DNA of 64,000 nucleotides from JAAFIP01 sp963775085 (lineage in GTDB: Bacteria > Pseudomonadota > Gammaproteobacteria > Burkholderiales > Burkholderiaceae_C): assembly GCA_963775085.1 (NCBI GenBank), contig CAVZHO010000011.1:308966-372965 (forward strand). The letters run 5' to 3'. This document shows positions 63,952 to 64,000 of this stretch, in pieces (the first letter of the stretch is position 1; the number at the start of each line of letters is the position of its first letter). Made by a program: the position numbers and the translations under genes. The notes beneath the pieces are model-generated. The model did not search any database. It was given only the letters and a program-made list of their open reading frames with translations, and had not been told where the DNA came from.

Positions 63952-64000
63952 ACTAAATATGCCCGTAGTCCCTGTCGATAGGACGTAAGTAGCTATTATA
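63952..64000 (+). repeat. Family A repeat at the window end (continues beyond)
   Basis: It contains AAATATGCCCGTAGTCCCTG, TCGATAGGACGTAAGTAGCT and ATTATA, the start of the second hairpin. The copy is cut by the window edge. Confidence 0.75.

Noticed and set aside
1..64000. CRISPR arrays, rRNA, tRNA genes and intact insertion sequences.
   Set aside because: I saw no regularly spaced identical repeats with spacers, no rRNA-like or tRNA cloverleaf sequence and no transposase frame; the repeats present are dispersed and not arrays.

Overview
The window looks like chromosome of a Comamonadaceae betaproteobacterium, probably close to Rhodoferax. The reasons are high GC coding sequence, several TctC/Bug-type solute receptors, gene sets typical of Burkholderiales (TctABC, edd-eda, paired acyl-CoA dehydrogenases, a 3-hydroxybenzoate 4-monooxygenase) and dispersed short repeats of a kind I associate with this family. 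The genus is inference. I saw no rRNA, tRNA, CRISPR array or intact insertion sequence.

Layout. 1-6.6 kb: the end of a large Ala/Pro-rich protein, then a minus-strand run (TPR/Cds6-like protein, L,D-transpeptidase, ppiA, ppiB, lpxH, mtfA) for envelope and protein folding. 6.8-13.5 kb: cysS, a 3-methyladenine glycosylase, accA, a TatD hydrolase, a spermidine-synthase-like protein and a GspE/PilB-type ATPase. 13.6-24 kb: tctBA plus a Bug receptor, an XRE regulator divergent from a gamma-glutamyltransferase, an EamA exporter, a quinone oxidoreductase, a DUF1853 protein and a Na/Pi symporter. 24-28.8 kb: lspA, ileS and ribF.

29.5-38 kb is the most interesting part. A HlyD adaptor, a C39-peptidase ABC exporter and a TolC-type channel form a type I export operon. 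It converges, across a strong terminator, on a 70-residue peptide gene with a double-glycine-type leader and a Ser/Thr/Gly/Cys-rich tandemly repeated core. Next to it lie an unknown gene with a ParB/sulfiredoxin-like HR motif, a GT60-like polypeptide GlcNAc-type glycosyltransferase and galE. I read this as a candidate glycosylated, exported class-II-bacteriocin-like (glycocin-like) peptide system. AT-rich stretches suggest horizontal acquisition.

38-51.5 kb: a DUF11 secreted protein, a lipase-like lipoprotein, two acyl-CoA dehydrogenases, a YceH protein, purN, an Omp85 protein, a DUF1653 protein, a FAH-family hydrolase, two more Bug receptors and a ModA-like protein. 51.6-54.3 kb is an accessory, decaying stretch: a RhuM-like protein, an exported-protein pseudogene with three in-frame stops, a small membrane protein and a broken NadS-like antitoxin. 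54.3-64 kb: a LysR regulator divergent from mobA, an RsmB-type methyltransferase, a desaturase, a ChaC-like protein, an OmpA-domain protein and edd-eda of the Entner-Doudoroff pathway. edd carries a one-base frameshift and has a HexR-like operator upstream.

Two repeat families stand out. One is a roughly 55-bp double-hairpin repeat, with about nine copies between or at the edges of genes and further partial copies inside coding sequence. The other is an A/T-rich, roughly 100-130-bp imperfect palindrome in three gaps between co-oriented genes. A GC-rich REP-like palindrome also appears to have been inserted in frame into ileS.
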